Shown here: one piece after another, positions 1-9,206 of the stretch | Numbering within the stretch: position 1 is the first letter of the stretch | Layout of the letters: each line of letters begins with the position of its first letter | Assembly (NCBI GenBank): GCA_003263775.1 | Contig: JYJJ01000057.1 | Span: 427,036-491,035, forward strand | Direction: 5' to 3' | DNA length: 64,000 nucleotides | Source of the DNA: Vibrio maritimus | GTDB lineage: Bacteria; Pseudomonadota; Gammaproteobacteria; Enterobacterales; Vibrionaceae | The notes under the pieces: model-generated | Seen by the model: only the letters and a program-made list of their open reading frames with translations | Databases searched by the model: none | What the model was told of the DNA's origin: nothing | Program-made: the position numbers and the translations under genes

Positions 1-2044
1 TGAAAACCCCAGAAAAGGGAAAACGCGCCATCTCCTTGATTCACTCTTTGAGTGCTATCTTTTTAACCATTATTCTAATATTTGTTGGCGTGAGTGTGCT
101 GAGCACAAATGGCCTTAATCAAGTTAAGCAGCAGTTTGATAATTTATCAGAAAAAGCCCTTCCTCTGTCTCTTAATAATGCCGCATTGACACAAGATGTG
201 TTGGAACAGGTAAAACTGCTTAACTATGGTACACAGCTTGAGTCAACGGAAGAGTTAGAGCAGACCCGCCAACGCATCACGCAGCTTGTCGAGCAAAGTA
301 ATCAGAAGATTGAAAACCTATTCGCTATTGCGTCAGAGTTGGGCAATGCCGTGACACCGGAGCAGCGAGAGCTGCTTGGACAGAAAATTGTTGAACTCCA
401 GAGAAGCACTCAAGCGATTTTGGCATACCAATCGCAAATACTGGCCATGAGTGCCGGTATTGATAAGGAAGTGGCTGGTTTTCGATATGCCATCAGTACG
501 CTTGGTCAAGAAATGAATCGCATCAGCTTGCTGTTTACACAAAACAATCCGTCTTCAGCGGATGCCGCTACACGAGTGGTGACGGCTGCCAGCTCTTTAG
601 AGAGCGCATTCTTGATGTTGATGATGCAGACCGACCTAAACAAGGCCAATGGCGAATATCGTCAGATGCGCAATCGCTATGCCAGTATCAACTTAGCTTA
701 CGATCAGTTTGAAGAGTGGCATCCAGAAATCAGTGAATTTCCAAGCTTTACTGCGCCTTATGACATGGTGAAAACAGGTTTTAAGCAAGACGGCGTGGTT
801 CGTCAGATCATTGCGCGATTGGAGATTGCGACTAAGCAGCGTGAAGAGCTCGCCAAAGCGGCTGTACTGGCAAATGAGACCACACAGATCTTGTCTGCTA
901 TTTCGACTACCGCAGAAGGGCTGATTGATGAAAGCCAATCTGTGGTTAACAACACCATTCAAACCAATATTTATACACTGATCGTCACAACTATTGTATT
1001 AGTGATGGTTGTACTCGGGCTGTTCTTTGGACTGCGTCGCTGGGTTAATCGCGCCCTTAAGAATATTACTAGACAGCTAAAGCGTTTGGTTGAGCACGAC
1101 CTAACGGGCGTCGTAGAGCTTTCTGGTCCATCTGAAATGCGCGATATCGCAAGAAAGTTGAATCGGGTTATTGAATCAACTCATGATTCCATTGAGGTGG
1201 TAACACGTAACTGTGAAACCTTATACCAAACCGCTGAGATCAGTCATGGCGCAGCAGAAGAGACGCGAAGCAGTTTGCGAGCGCAAAATGAATCTCTCGA
1301 TAGTATGGTAGCGACAGTGACTCAGTTAGAAGCGTCAATCAAAGAGATCGCAACAGTAACGACGTCTTCATTTTCTGATTCACAGCAGGCAGAAGAGTTT
1401 GCTTCTCTGGGACTTAAAGCGGTCGAAGAGAACCAGCAACGTTTGCATTCCCTTGAAACGACACTGGGTAACAATGAAGCCTCCATGACTGAGTTGGATG
1501 GCAAAGTGAAGCAAATCCAAGAGATGGTCGATATGATCAGTGGCATTGCAGACAACACCAACTTGTTAGCGCTCAACGCAGCCATTGAAGCGGCGCGAGC
1601 GGGAGAAATGGGACGCGGTTTTGCCGTTGTTGCGGATGAAGTGCGTAAGCTTGCGAGCGATACCTCAGAGCAAACCACCAATATTCGTCAAATGATGCTG
1701 AATTGATGCATGCCGCCCAAGATTCGAGACAATCTGTTATCGAGTCTAGAGCTGAAATGAATCACGCCCTTGATTCTAGTGAGCGAGTTAAAGCGTCGTT
1801 CTCAGATATTGCACTGTCTGTGAATCATATTCGAGAGCGTGCTGAGCAAGTGTCTGTGGCAACTGAAGAGCAAGAGCGAGCGACTGCTGAAGTAGGGCGC
1901 GCTATCGTTCATGTTACCGACCAAGGTGAGCATTCAAATATGCAGCTCGAGTCCATGGTTGAAAGCGCCGAGCAGGTGGCGGATATTGCAGGTCACCAGC
2001 AAGCGATGCTTCACAAGTATGAGCTCAATCGTCTATCCGTTTGA
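1..2044 (+). CDS. Methyl-accepting chemotaxis protein (one frameshift)
   Basis: Transmembrane chemoreceptor that senses a periplasmic ligand and controls CheA. The frame is open from base 3, and bases 1-2 are TG, so the start codon is probably an ATG whose A lies just outside the window; this gives MKTPEKGKRAIS as N-terminus and about 681 residues. A first membrane helix follows (residues about 12-34), then a periplasmic region of about 280 residues, a second helix (TLIVTTIVLVMVVLGLFFGL), a HAMP segment and the signalling domain with the hairpin-tip signature NLLALNAAIEAARAGE and FAVVADEVRKLA. The frame breaks at about 1696; adding one G restores IRQMMAELMHAAQDS and continuity to the stop at 2044. 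Ligand cannot be told from sequence. Confidence 0.9.
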
Positions 2045-2093
2045 ATGAACAGATGTTTGAACGAATAGCAGCTTAAACGAACAGCGGTTTAAC

Positions 2094-2894
2094 CTAATTA
2101 GACTCGCGATCGTTCCTAAAAGGCTGGGTAAGTAACTTATCCAGCCTTTGCTCGTTTTTAGCCGCAAACTCTGGAATGCCTATTTCCACCTTATCGTGTC
2201 CAAGCTCTGGCTGAGCACGATAGGTGCCAAACCAGCGATCCCATACCGACAAAAAGAAACCAAAGTTGGAGTGGGTTTCTTTGGGGATCACCGAGTGGTG
2301 AACTCGATGAAAGTCCGGTGTCACCACCACTTTTCGTAGTACTTTGTCTACGGCTAAAGGTAGCTTGGCATTGCTGTGGTTAAACATCGCACTCGCATTA
2401 AGAACAACCTCAAACACCAATACCGCAATCGGTGGGACTCCAAGTGCTATTACGACACCAATTTTGATCCACATAGATAGAACGATTTCAATGGGGTGGA
2501 AGCGTGCCCCTGTGGTGACATCAATGTCTCTGTCGGCGTGATGCATGCGGTGTAATCGCCAAAGAATAGGCAGTCGATGGAACACGACATGCTGAAAGTA
2601 GATGACGCCATCAAGTAAGATGACACTGATTGGCAGTACGAGCCACAAGGGTAAGGCAAGGTAGTTGAAAAGCCCCACTTGATATTCAGCCGCACGCAAG
2701 GATGCTTCAATGGCCAAAAGTGGCATGGCAACTGCTAAGGTTAAGGAGTTAAAGCCCACCAGCGCGAGATTGTTGCTCCAACGCAGTAAACGGCTGCGCG
2801 TTCGTGCCTTTCTTGGGGCTGCCCACTCCCAGGCAGCGCAGAGCACTAATACCGAAAGAAAGATCGCTAGGCGAATAGTGTCACTGTTTTCCAT
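2094..2894 (-). CDS. Fatty acid hydroxylase / sterol desaturase family membrane protein
   Basis: Integral membrane di-iron enzyme of the fatty acid hydroxylase superfamily, 266 residues from the ATG at 2894 (MENSDTIRLAIF). The histidine clusters that bind the iron pair are all visible: HVVFH, then HRMHHAD, then FHP, NHSN and HRVHHS near the C-terminus. Several hydrophobic helices surround them. A longer open frame upstream (to 3107) overlaps the divergent tapT coding region and its translation does not look like this family, so it was not used. Substrate is unknown; a lipid or isoprenoid C-H bond is the family norm. Divergent from the DTW gene at 2964, with a 69-base shared promoter region. 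Confidence 0.85.
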   Translation of the reverse strand: MENSDTIRLAIFLSVLVLCAAWEWAAPRKARTRSRLLRWSNNLALVGFNSLTLAVAMPLLAIEASLRAAEYQVGLFNYLALPLWLVLPISVILLDGVIYFQHVVFHRLPILWRLHRMHHADRDIDVTTGARFHPIEIVLSMWIKIGVVIALGVPPIAVLVFEVVLNASAMFNHSNAKLPLAVDKVLRKVVVTPDFHRVHHSVIPKETHSNFGFFLSVWDRWFGTYRAQPELGHDKVEIGIPEFAAKNEQRLDKLLTQPFRNDRESN

Positions 2895-2963
2895 TGCTGT
2901 TGAGTTTCCTTTTACTAACGTACGTTGGCAGAGTAGAATCCCGCCACCTTTTGTCAAAGTACC

Positions 2964-3725
2964 ATGATTATGAGACGCCACGCCTTCCACGCTATGTATG
3001 ATGAGCGACTTGCCGCAGCCACCAAACCCTTCAACGCCCGCGGTGCAAAAGTTGAGCGTTGTAAAACCTGCCAAATCGCCAAACAATATTGTATCTGCGA
3101 ACACCAACCCGCACCGAGTCTTGATATTGCGGTCATGCTGCTGGTCTCCGATGCCGAAATCTTAAAGCCAAGTAATACTGGGCGTCTAATACTTGATACG
3201 GTTGAGCAAGGCTATGCGTTTCCTTGGCATCGTACCGAGCCGAATTCAGAGATGTTAGCAGTGTTAAATGATGAGACCTTACAGCCGATTATAATCTTTC
3301 CAGAAGAGTATGTAGATGACAAAACTCGTGTTCTAGAAATGGCTGAGCAACCTGAGTCAAACACGCTTCTACCTGAGGGTAAAAAGCCTCTGTTTATCTT
3401 TTTGGATGGCAGCTGGCGAGAAGCACGAAGAATGTTTCGCAAGTCTCCATATCTCGATAAATTCCCGGTTTGCTCTATCAAACCAGAAGCGGTGTCGAAC
3501 TACGTAATGCGCAAGTCTGAGAATGAAGACCACCTAGCGACCGCAGAAGTGGCCAGTTTGGTATTTGAGCAATTTGGCAAAGAAAAAACCGCCAATACAC
3601 TCGCACTTTGGTTTGCCGCTTTTCGTGAAAGCTATATGTTGAGTAAGACTCGCTTCTCCTCCGATCTGACCCGTCCTGAGTTAAATAATTTCATAGCTCT
3701 AATAAAAAACGAGACGTTGCTCTAA
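2964..3725 (+). CDS. tapT: DTW-domain tRNA-uridine aminocarboxypropyltransferase
   Basis: Member of the DTW (TDD) family that transfers an aminocarboxypropyl group from S-adenosylmethionine to a tRNA uridine (acp3U; E. coli TapT/YfiP acts on U47). The 253-residue protein has the N-terminal zinc-binding cysteines C33, C36, C43 and C45 (RCKTCQIAKQYCIC) and the family D-x-x-W signature as DGSW at residues 148-151, followed by REARRMFRKSPYL. An alternative ATG two codons later (2970) is equally possible because no clear ribosome binding site separates them. Single gene, divergent from the hydroxylase gene. Confidence 0.85.
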   Translation: MIMRRHAFHAMYDERLAAATKPFNARGAKVERCKTCQIAKQYCICEHQPAPSLDIAVMLLVSDAEILKPSNTGRLILDTVEQGYAFPWHRTEPNSEMLAVLNDETLQPIIIFPEEYVDDKTRVLEMAEQPESNTLLPEGKKPLFIFLDGSWREARRMFRKSPYLDKFPVCSIKPEAVSNYVMRKSENEDHLATAEVASLVFEQFGKEKTANTLALWFAAFRESYMLSKTRFSSDLTRPELNNFIALIKNETLL

Positions 3726-3878
3726 TAGTGCCCATTTAGGTGACGACTTGTTAACCAAGCGGTGCAAGCAAAGGTATAAATTGGGGCTGCATCACGGTTT
3801 GAGGGGGTAGGGATATGGATAATGCCATCAGTTATTCTATTTTTTTCGCCTCGGATTGGGGTTTCAAGGAGAGTTTTC

Positions 3879-4787
3879 ATGTATTACGGCTTTGACGTCG
3901 GCGGCACAAAAATTGAGTTTGGTGCTTTCAACGAAAAACTAGAACGTGTAGCAACAGAGCGCGTTCCAACACCAGTTGATGATTATCAAGTACTGTTAGA
4001 TACGATTGCAGGCTTGGTAGCCAAATACGATGCAGAGTTGGGTACAGAGGGTAAAGTTGGTCTAGGTCTACCTGGTATGGAAGATGCGGATGATGGCACA
4101 GTACTTACCGTTAACGTTGCTTGTGCGAAAGGCAAGCCGCTACGCCGTGATCTAGAGTCGTTGATTGGTCGCCAAGTGAAAATTGAAAATGACGCAAACT
4201 GTTTTGCACTTTCTGAAGCATGGGACGACGAGCTGCAAGACGCACCGTCAGTATTGGGCTTGATCTTGGGTACTGGCTTTGGCGGCGGTTTTGTCTACGA
4301 AGGCAAAGTATTCTCAGGTCGCAACAACGTAGCGGGCGAACTTGGCCATATGCGTTTGCCTATCGATGCTTGGTTCCATCTAGGCGACAACCCACCACTA
4401 CTTCAGTGTGGTTGTGGTAAAAAAGGCTGTCTGGATAATTATCTATCGGGTCGTGGCTTTGAGCTGCTTTACACGCACTACTATGGCGAGAGCAAGAAAG
4501 CGATCGATATCATTAAAGCGCGTGAAGCCGGCGATGCCGATGCGACAGAGTTCGTTGACATGTTTATGGAACTGCTAGCAATCTGCTTTGCAAACCTATT
4601 TACTGCTAACGATCCACACGTTGTTACTTTAGGTGGCGGTCTTTCTAACTTCGAACTTATCTACGAAGAGATGCCAAAGCGTGTACCTAAGTACCTGCTC
4701 TCTGTGGCCAAGTGTCCAAAGATTGTGAAAGCGAAACACGGCGATTCAGGCGGCGTTCGCGGCGCTGCATTCTTGAACATCAAGTAA
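3879..4787 (+). CDS. nagK: N-acetyl-D-glucosamine kinase
   Basis: ROK-family sugar kinase that phosphorylates N-acetylglucosamine from chitin or cell-wall recycling to GlcNAc-6-phosphate. The start at 3879 is set by the strong AAGGAGAG at 3867-3874; the open frame continues upstream to 3822 without a good site. 302 residues. Visible motifs are the phosphate-binding FDVGGTK (residues 5-11), IENDAN with catalytic Asp105, AGELGH at 152-157, and the zinc-binding CGCGKKGC (Cys177, 179, 184). Followed by a terminator, so monocistronic. Assignment to NagK rather than another ROK kinase rests on overall similarity to the Vibrio/E. coli NagK sequence. Confidence 0.88.
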   Translation: MYYGFDVGGTKIEFGAFNEKLERVATERVPTPVDDYQVLLDTIAGLVAKYDAELGTEGKVGLGLPGMEDADDGTVLTVNVACAKGKPLRRDLESLIGRQVKIENDANCFALSEAWDDELQDAPSVLGLILGTGFGGGFVYEGKVFSGRNNVAGELGHMRLPIDAWFHLGDNPPLLQCGCGKKGCLDNYLSGRGFELLYTHYYGESKKAIDIIKAREAGDADATEFVDMFMELLAICFANLFTANDPHVVTLGGGLSNFELIYEEMPKRVPKYLLSVAKCPKIVKAKHGDSGGVRGAAFLNIK

Positions 4788-4824
4788 TTGCTACTGTTTA
4801 AGTAGGATTAGCAATGTGTTGAGT

Positions 4825-4850
4825 AAGGCGACCCAGTGGGTCGCTTTTCT
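4825..4850 (+). terminator. Rho-independent terminator of nagK
   Basis: Stem GCGACCC (4828-4834), loop AGT, GGGTCGC (4838-4844), then TTTTC. Confidence 0.75.
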
Positions 4851-4890
4851 GTTTTAGGCTGGAGTTGTCGCCAAAGCGAAAGTGATCTAT

Positions 4891-4919
4891 CATTTGATAT
4901 GTTAAGACCGTATCAAATG
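4891..4919. promoter_or_regulatory. Inverted-repeat operator before the Xre/RES operon
   Basis: Perfect 9-base inverted repeat CATTTGATA (4891-4899) and TATCAAATG (4911-4919) separated by 11 bases, one helical turn apart centre to centre. It ends 9 bases before the antitoxin ATG at 4929, so a bound repressor would block the promoter or ribosome entry. Placement fits autoregulation by the Xre-type antitoxin; binding is inferred. Confidence 0.65.
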
Positions 4920-4928
4920 GTGAGTTAA

Positions 4929-5372
4929 ATGAGTGCTTCAGCTAAATTCGTTCCTTCTCGTTCACAGGCTAGCTTTTGGTCGCAGATTGGCGTGCCTCCA
5001 AGAGGACGCAAACTCTATGAAGCGATAGAAGCAGGCTTCGACTTCTCGACTTATCAAAAGCTCGCGACGGCGACGGGTATCGAGAAAAAAGAGCTCGCTC
5101 GCATCACCAACATCAAAAGCGCAACGCTAAGCCGCCGAGCAAAGGATGGTAAATTCTCTTCAGATGAAAGTGACAGGCTTTACCGATATGCAGAAGTCTA
5201 CAATGCGTCACTGCGCTTGTTTGAGAACAACAAAATCAAAGCGTTTCAGTGGATGCACAACCCAGTCAAGGCATTGGGGTATATAGCGCCTAGTGACATG
5301 TTGAAAACCAGTGCTGAAACCGAAGAAGTATTGAGCGTCATTGGTCGCCTTGAGCATGGCGTGTTCAACTAA
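4929..5372 (+). CDS. Xre/MbcA/ParS-type antitoxin (DUF2384)
   Basis: Antitoxin of a RES-domain toxin-antitoxin pair. The 147-residue protein has an Xre-like helix-turn-helix in the middle (GIEKKELARITNIKSATLSRR, about residues 49-69) and a C-terminal DUF2384 toxin-binding domain (YRYAEVYNASLRLFENNKIK, WMHNPVKALGYIAPSDML). It is expected to neutralise the RES protein by covering its active site and to repress its own promoter through the inverted repeat just upstream. Its stop TAA (5370-5372) shares its last A with the toxin ATG, the usual translational coupling. Confidence 0.9.
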   Translation: MSASAKFVPSRSQASFWSQIGVPPRGRKLYEAIEAGFDFSTYQKLATATGIEKKELARITNIKSATLSRRAKDGKFSSDESDRLYRYAEVYNASLRLFENNKIKAFQWMHNPVKALGYIAPSDMLKTSAETEEVLSVIGRLEHGVFN

Positions 5373-5842
5373 TGCAGTTGTATCGAATCGTAAAAAGAAA
5401 GTTCGCGACGAGCATTGAGCAAGTTTTCGATGGTGAGGGAGCAAGGCGTTATGGCGGGCGATGGAATTCCGCAGGCACACGATGTGTTTATCTTGCTACG
5501 TCCGAGTCTTTAGCTATTTTGGAAGTTCTGGTGCATCTAAACGATTCCGAGTTACTTAATGACTATGAGCTGTATCGTATTGATATCGACGACAGTGCGA
5601 TAATCGAACTTGACCAAAGCTACTTGCCTGATGACTGGCAAGAAGACCCTGCACCAGCGTCAACCGCACAAATTGGCGATGAATGGCTAGCCAGTGACAT
5701 GAGTCTTTGCCTTAAAATTCCATCGACTGTGGTACCGCGAGAGTTCAACTGTCTGCTAAATCTTGCGCATCCTGATTTTAACCTAGAGAAACTTAACGTC
5801 GTTAAGCTTAACTTCAAACCGGATCCGCGTTTACGAGGTTGA
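5372..5842 (+). CDS. RES-domain toxin
   Basis: RES-family toxin of 156 residues; characterised members degrade or phosphorolyse NAD+ and arrest growth. The family signatures are present: MQLYRIVKRKFA at the N-terminus, GARRYGGRWNSAG with the conserved Arg and GGRWN, YLATSESLAILEVLVHL with the conserved Ser and Glu, and a C-terminal segment ending PDPRLRG. The ATG overlaps the antitoxin stop by one base. It runs convergently into the lipid-kinase gene with one base between the stop codons and no terminator visible between them. Confidence 0.9.
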   Translation: MQLYRIVKRKFATSIEQVFDGEGARRYGGRWNSAGTRCVYLATSESLAILEVLVHLNDSELLNDYELYRIDIDDSAIIELDQSYLPDDWQEDPAPASTAQIGDEWLASDMSLCLKIPSTVVPREFNCLLNLAHPDFNLEKLNVVKLNFKPDPRLRG

Positions 5843-5843
5843 C

Positions 5844-6749
5844 TTAATCAAGGTTAATAACGACAGGGCTATTAGCCGGAAGCACCAGCTTAATGGCGTT
5901 TGGCAGCACACTAAACTTGATGTGTTTAGAGGTTAGCGGCTCACCATCGAGGTTCACTGGCATCACCGAGTCAGAAATCCATTCCAGTGTTTTCACTTGG
6001 TTTCGTTTTACAAACGTGCCACTAAACTCTGGCTGTTGAAGCAGTTCGTCAACCACCTCGGGAATATCACCTGGCGTAAACTCTTCCAATGATACTACGT
6101 CAAGCAGTCCATCATTGAGCATGGCGTTGGGAGACAAAGGTTGACCGCCACCTGCCATTCTGCCGTTACATACTGCGCCGATGACAACGTGACTGTCTAT
6201 CTCTTTGCCATCATACAAAACTCTGCCGCTAAAAGGCTGAAAGTTAATGGCTTGAACAAGTCCCGCAAGAGTGTAAGCGCCGCCGCCCAAGAAGTTTTTA
6301 AGTGCCACGGGTGTGTTAGCGGTGACCTGCGCGCCAAATCCGGCCGTGGCGATATTGATGAAGTGTCTTTCATTCGCCGATGCTGCGTCGATAAACGTAG
6401 CTTGGCCGGTAAGTGCTAAATGTAGTGCATCATAAGGGGAGAGCGTTGGAATTTCGCAGGCTGTCGCAAAGTCGTTGGCCGTACCAAGAGGTAGGACGGC
6501 TAACTCGATGTGAGAAAGCTTTAGTTTGAGCAGGGCATCGACCACTTCATTGATGGTACCGTCACCACCGCCAGCGATGAGTCGAGTGACACCTTCAGCA
6601 CCAGCTTCCTGTACTAACCTTTCAATGTCTCCGCCTTCCCACGTCACGCGAACTTCAAGCTGATGTCCTTGTTCTCGAAGTTGATAGACCGCTTCTCGAA
6701 TGTCTTCTTGAGCAGCTTTTTTACCGTTTAGCAGTAGGCGGATGGTCAT
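5844..6749 (-). CDS. yegS: YegS-like diacylglycerol/lipid kinase
   Basis: Lipid kinase of the DAGK catalytic-domain family (YegS type), 301 residues. The nucleotide-binding loop GGGDGT is at residues 60-65, followed by INEVVDALL and LPLGTANDFA, which is the conserved adenine/phosphate region. The second beta domain shows GGGQPLSPNAMLNDGLLDVV. E. coli YegS phosphorylates phosphatidylglycerol in vitro; the natural substrate is unsettled. Transcribed toward the RES toxin gene and separated from the phosphatase gene behind it by about 50 bases, so a two-gene operon is plausible. Confidence 0.88.
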   Translation of the reverse strand: MTIRLLLNGKKAAQEDIREAVYQLREQGHQLEVRVTWEGGDIERLVQEAGAEGVTRLIAGGGDGTINEVVDALLKLKLSHIELAVLPLGTANDFATACEIPTLSPYDALHLALTGQATFIDAASANERHFINIATAGFGAQVTANTPVALKNFLGGGAYTLAGLVQAINFQPFSGRVLYDGKEIDSHVVIGAVCNGRMAGGGQPLSPNAMLNDGLLDVVSLEEFTPGDIPEVVDELLQQPEFSGTFVKRNQVKTLEWISDSVMPVNLDGEPLTSKHIKFSVLPNAIKLVLPANSPVVINLD

Positions 6750-6802
6750 GTTCTTTCCTTAAAACAGCGAGTTAGCTCTGATTGCAGCCGATAATACGAA
6801 AA

Positions 6803-7606
6803 CTATAGCACAAATTTCTCAATCGCCTTTGCTACGCCGTCTTCATCGTTGCTGTCTGTGATGTAATCGGCAATCGCTTTGGTCGCTTCCATCGCATTCG
6901 CCATAGCGACACCTTTACCTGCAAACTTGATCATGTGATGGTCGTTTTCAGCATCACCAAAGCACATCGTTTGCTCGTAAGGAATACCCAGGTGATCGGC
7001 AATGACTTTAACCCCTTCACCTTTATTACTGAGTGGGTTTAAGAACTCTAGGAAGAATGGGGCACTTTGAACGATGGTGTAATCATCGTGGTACGACGCG
7101 TTAATCTTGGCAATACCTTCAGTGAGTTTGCTTGGCTCACCAACGATCATCGCTTTGATGATTTCATGGTCATCTTCTAAGCGTTCGAAGTCATAAACAG
7201 TGAAGTCGAGCTTATTGATTTCTGCTTCGTGGTCGGTGTAAGGGTTAGCCTCTGTAGTGATCAATCCGATCTGCTTGCTGAACGCGTGGCAGTGTAGCCC
7301 TAGCTCGTTTGCAAGGCTTGCAATGCGCTTCGCATCTTTACCTGTTAGTGGCTGCTCGTGAAGTTTTTCACCACTTTTGACCTTTTCAACGTAGGTGCCG
7401 TTAAAGTGAATAACAAAGTCGTCTTGCTCTGTTAAACCTAATTCTACAAGTGCATCCTTCATACCGTTAAGTGGTCGGCCAGAAGCAAGAACGACCGTAA
7501 CGCCTTTGGCTTTAGCTGCAGCGATGGCTTGTTTGGTACGAGGAGTGATGTTTTTGTCGGATGTGAGTAGGGTTCCATCCATATCGATAGCGATGAGTTT
7601 GTACAC
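6803..7606 (-). CDS. yidA: Cof-type HAD sugar phosphatase (YidA-like)
   Basis: Haloacid dehalogenase phosphatase with a C2 cap, 267 residues. Motif I is DMDGTLL with nucleophile Asp8 and Asp10, motif II is VLASGRP, motif III Lys is in the SNKGEGV segment and motif IV is CFGDAENDHHM. E. coli YidA hydrolyses several sugar phosphates. Upstream of the yegS-like gene on the same strand. Confidence 0.88.
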   Translation of the reverse strand: MYKLIAIDMDGTLLTSDKNITPRTKQAIAAAKAKGVTVVLASGRPLNGMKDALVELGLTEQDDFVIHFNGTYVEKVKSGEKLHEQPLTGKDAKRIASLANELGLHCHAFSKQIGLITTEANPYTDHEAEINKLDFTVYDFERLEDDHEIIKAMIVGEPSKLTEGIAKINASYHDDYTIVQSAPFFLEFLNPLSNKGEGVKVIADHLGIPYEQTMCFGDAENDHHMIKFAGKGVAMANAMEATKAIADYITDSNDEDGVAKAIEKFVL

Positions 7607-7756
7607 GTGACTTACCTAAAAAAGAAATAAAAACAAAACCGCATCAGAATAGGGAAATTAGCCGCAGACTGCCAGTGATTTTGTCGTCCGGTTAATGTTG
7701 AATTTCTAGCGCGCATCCTTTAAGGTCTGCTCATCTTACATAAATGGCAAAATTTA

Positions 7757-8437
7757 ATGAGCGGTAAACAATTCAAGATCAATGAGATGTTTGAAACCAT
7801 TCAAGGCGAGGGCGTGTTCACAGGCGTTCCGGCGGTATTCATTCGTCTTCAGATCTGTAATGTGGGTTGTGCGTGGTGTGATACCAAGCAGACTTGGGAA
7901 GCAAAGCAGGAAGACGAGCGCACGTTTGGCGAAATCATTACTAAGCAAGGCGATAGCCCGACTTGGAGTGATGTCAGCGCGGATGAGATCGTTGCTATGT
8001 ATCAAGCCCAGGGCTTTACAGCGAAGCATATTGTCATTACTGGTGGTGAGCCTTGCGAATATGACTTAACGCCGCTTTGTGAGGCGTTTGAGGCTATCGA
8101 TGCTCGTTGCCAAATCGAAACCAGCGGCACGTCAGAAGTGAGAGTCACTGAGAACACCTGGGTGACAGTGTCACCTAAGATCGCCATGAAAGGCAAACGC
8201 GAAGTGCTTACCTCAGCGCTAGAGCGAGCGAATGAAATTAAACATCCTGTGGCGACGGATAAGAACATTGAACAGCTTGATGAGCTGCTTGATGGTGTCG
8301 CATTGAAGCCGGATGTAGTGATTGCGCTGCAGCCAATTAGCCAAAAGCCACGCGCGACAGAGCTTTGTATGAGCACGTGTATTGCGCGTAACTGGCGATT
8401 GTCGGTACAAACGCATAAATACTTAAATATTGCATAA
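7757..8437 (+). CDS. queE: 7-carboxy-7-deazaguanine synthase QueE
   Basis: Radical SAM enzyme converting 6-carboxytetrahydropterin to 7-carboxy-7-deazaguanine in queuosine synthesis. The iron-sulfur cysteines are in the canonical CX3CX2C spacing (C34, C38, C41; CNVGCAWC), preceded by FETIQGEGVF and followed by ITGGEP, the SAM-contact strand. 226 residues. It is followed 20 bases later by queC, the next enzyme in the pathway. A perfect matS site lies inside the coding region at 8162-8174. No preQ1 riboswitch was recognised upstream. Confidence 0.95.
   Translation: MSGKQFKINEMFETIQGEGVFTGVPAVFIRLQICNVGCAWCDTKQTWEAKQEDERTFGEIITKQGDSPTWSDVSADEIVAMYQAQGFTAKHIVITGGEPCEYDLTPLCEAFEAIDARCQIETSGTSEVRVTENTWVTVSPKIAMKGKREVLTSALERANEIKHPVATDKNIEQLDELLDGVALKPDVVIALQPISQKPRATELCMSTCIARNWRLSVQTHKYLNIA
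8162..8174. other. matS site (MatP binding site)
   Basis: GTGACAGTGTCAC is an exact match to the matS consensus GTGACRNYGTCAC. It sits inside queE. MatP, encoded at 57977-58435, binds such sites to organise the terminus macrodomain. Confidence 0.85.
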
Positions 8438-8457
8438 CACCAAATATGGAGACGGTA

Positions 8458-9144
8458 ATGAAGAAGGCAGTAGTAGTTTTTAGTGGTGGCCAAGACTCGA
8501 CCACTTGTTTGGTGCAAGCATTAAAAGAGTATGATGAAGTACACGCAATTACGTTTGATTATGGTCAGAGACATAAGCTAGAGATCGAAGTGGCACAAGC
8601 TTTGACAGAAAAGCTTGGCGTAAAAGCACACAAAGTGATGGATGTGGGACTACTTAATGAATTGGCGATCAGTTCACTGACACGTGATGACATTCCAGTT
8701 TCTCATGAACTGCAAGAAAACGGTTTGCCAAATTCGTTTGTGCCAGGTCGTAATATTCTGTTTTTAACCTTAGCTGGTATTTACGCCTATCAAATTGGTG
8801 CTTCAGCGGTCATCACGGGTGTGTGTGAAACGGACTTCTCTGGCTACCCTGACTGTCGTAATGACTTTATTAAGGCAATGAACAGTGCCTTGGTACAAGG
8901 TATGGATAGAGAGCTGGATATTGTTACGCCACTAATGTGGCTTGATAAAGCGGAGACATGGGCGCTGGCTGATAAGTATGATGCGCTAGAGCTTGTTCGT
9001 AACGAGACGCTGACGTGTTATAACGGCATTATTGGTGATGGCTGTGGTGATTGTCCATCATGTGAGCTGCGAGCAAATGGCCTAAACCATTATCTCGATA
9101 ATCAGCAAGCGGTGATGCAATCACTGAGCGAGAAATCAAACTAA
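8458..9144 (+). CDS. queC: 7-cyano-7-deazaguanine synthase QueC
   Basis: ATP-dependent enzyme that turns 7-carboxy-7-deazaguanine into preQ0. Start chosen at 8458 because GGAGAC stands 7 bases before it and the family begins MKKAVVVFSGGQDS; an in-frame ATG at 8446 is less likely. 228 residues. The PP-loop SGGQDS is at residues 9-14, and four zinc-binding cysteines close to the C-terminus are visible in CYNGIIGDGCGDCPSC. Operon with queE, ended by a strong terminator. Confidence 0.95.
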   Translation: MKKAVVVFSGGQDSTTCLVQALKEYDEVHAITFDYGQRHKLEIEVAQALTEKLGVKAHKVMDVGLLNELAISSLTRDDIPVSHELQENGLPNSFVPGRNILFLTLAGIYAYQIGASAVITGVCETDFSGYPDCRNDFIKAMNSALVQGMDRELDIVTPLMWLDKAETWALADKYDALELVRNETLTCYNGIIGDGCGDCPSCELRANGLNHYLDNQQAVMQSLSEKSN

Positions 9145-9172
9145 AAAGAGGCGCATCATGCGCCTCTTTGTT
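9145..9172 (+). terminator. Terminator after queC
   Basis: Perfect 11-bp stem AAAGAGGCGCA / TGCGCCTCTTT with loop TCA, starting directly after the queC stop codon. Confidence 0.85.
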
Positions 9173-9206
9173 AACTATCAACGTATTTAAAACGGTTGAG
9201 TGTGGA

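Noticed and set aside
2895..3107. N-terminal extension of the hydroxylase gene
   Set aside because: It overlaps the divergent tapT coding region and its translation is unlike the family.
3805..3812. GGGTAGGG, a match to the FtsK-orienting KOPS motif GGGNAGGG pointing toward dif
   Set aside because: Seven defined bases occur by chance several times in 64 kb; one site shows nothing without a genome-wide strand bias.
7620..7756. Possible preQ1 riboswitch upstream of queE
   Set aside because: No recognisable aptamer core or pseudoknot sequence.
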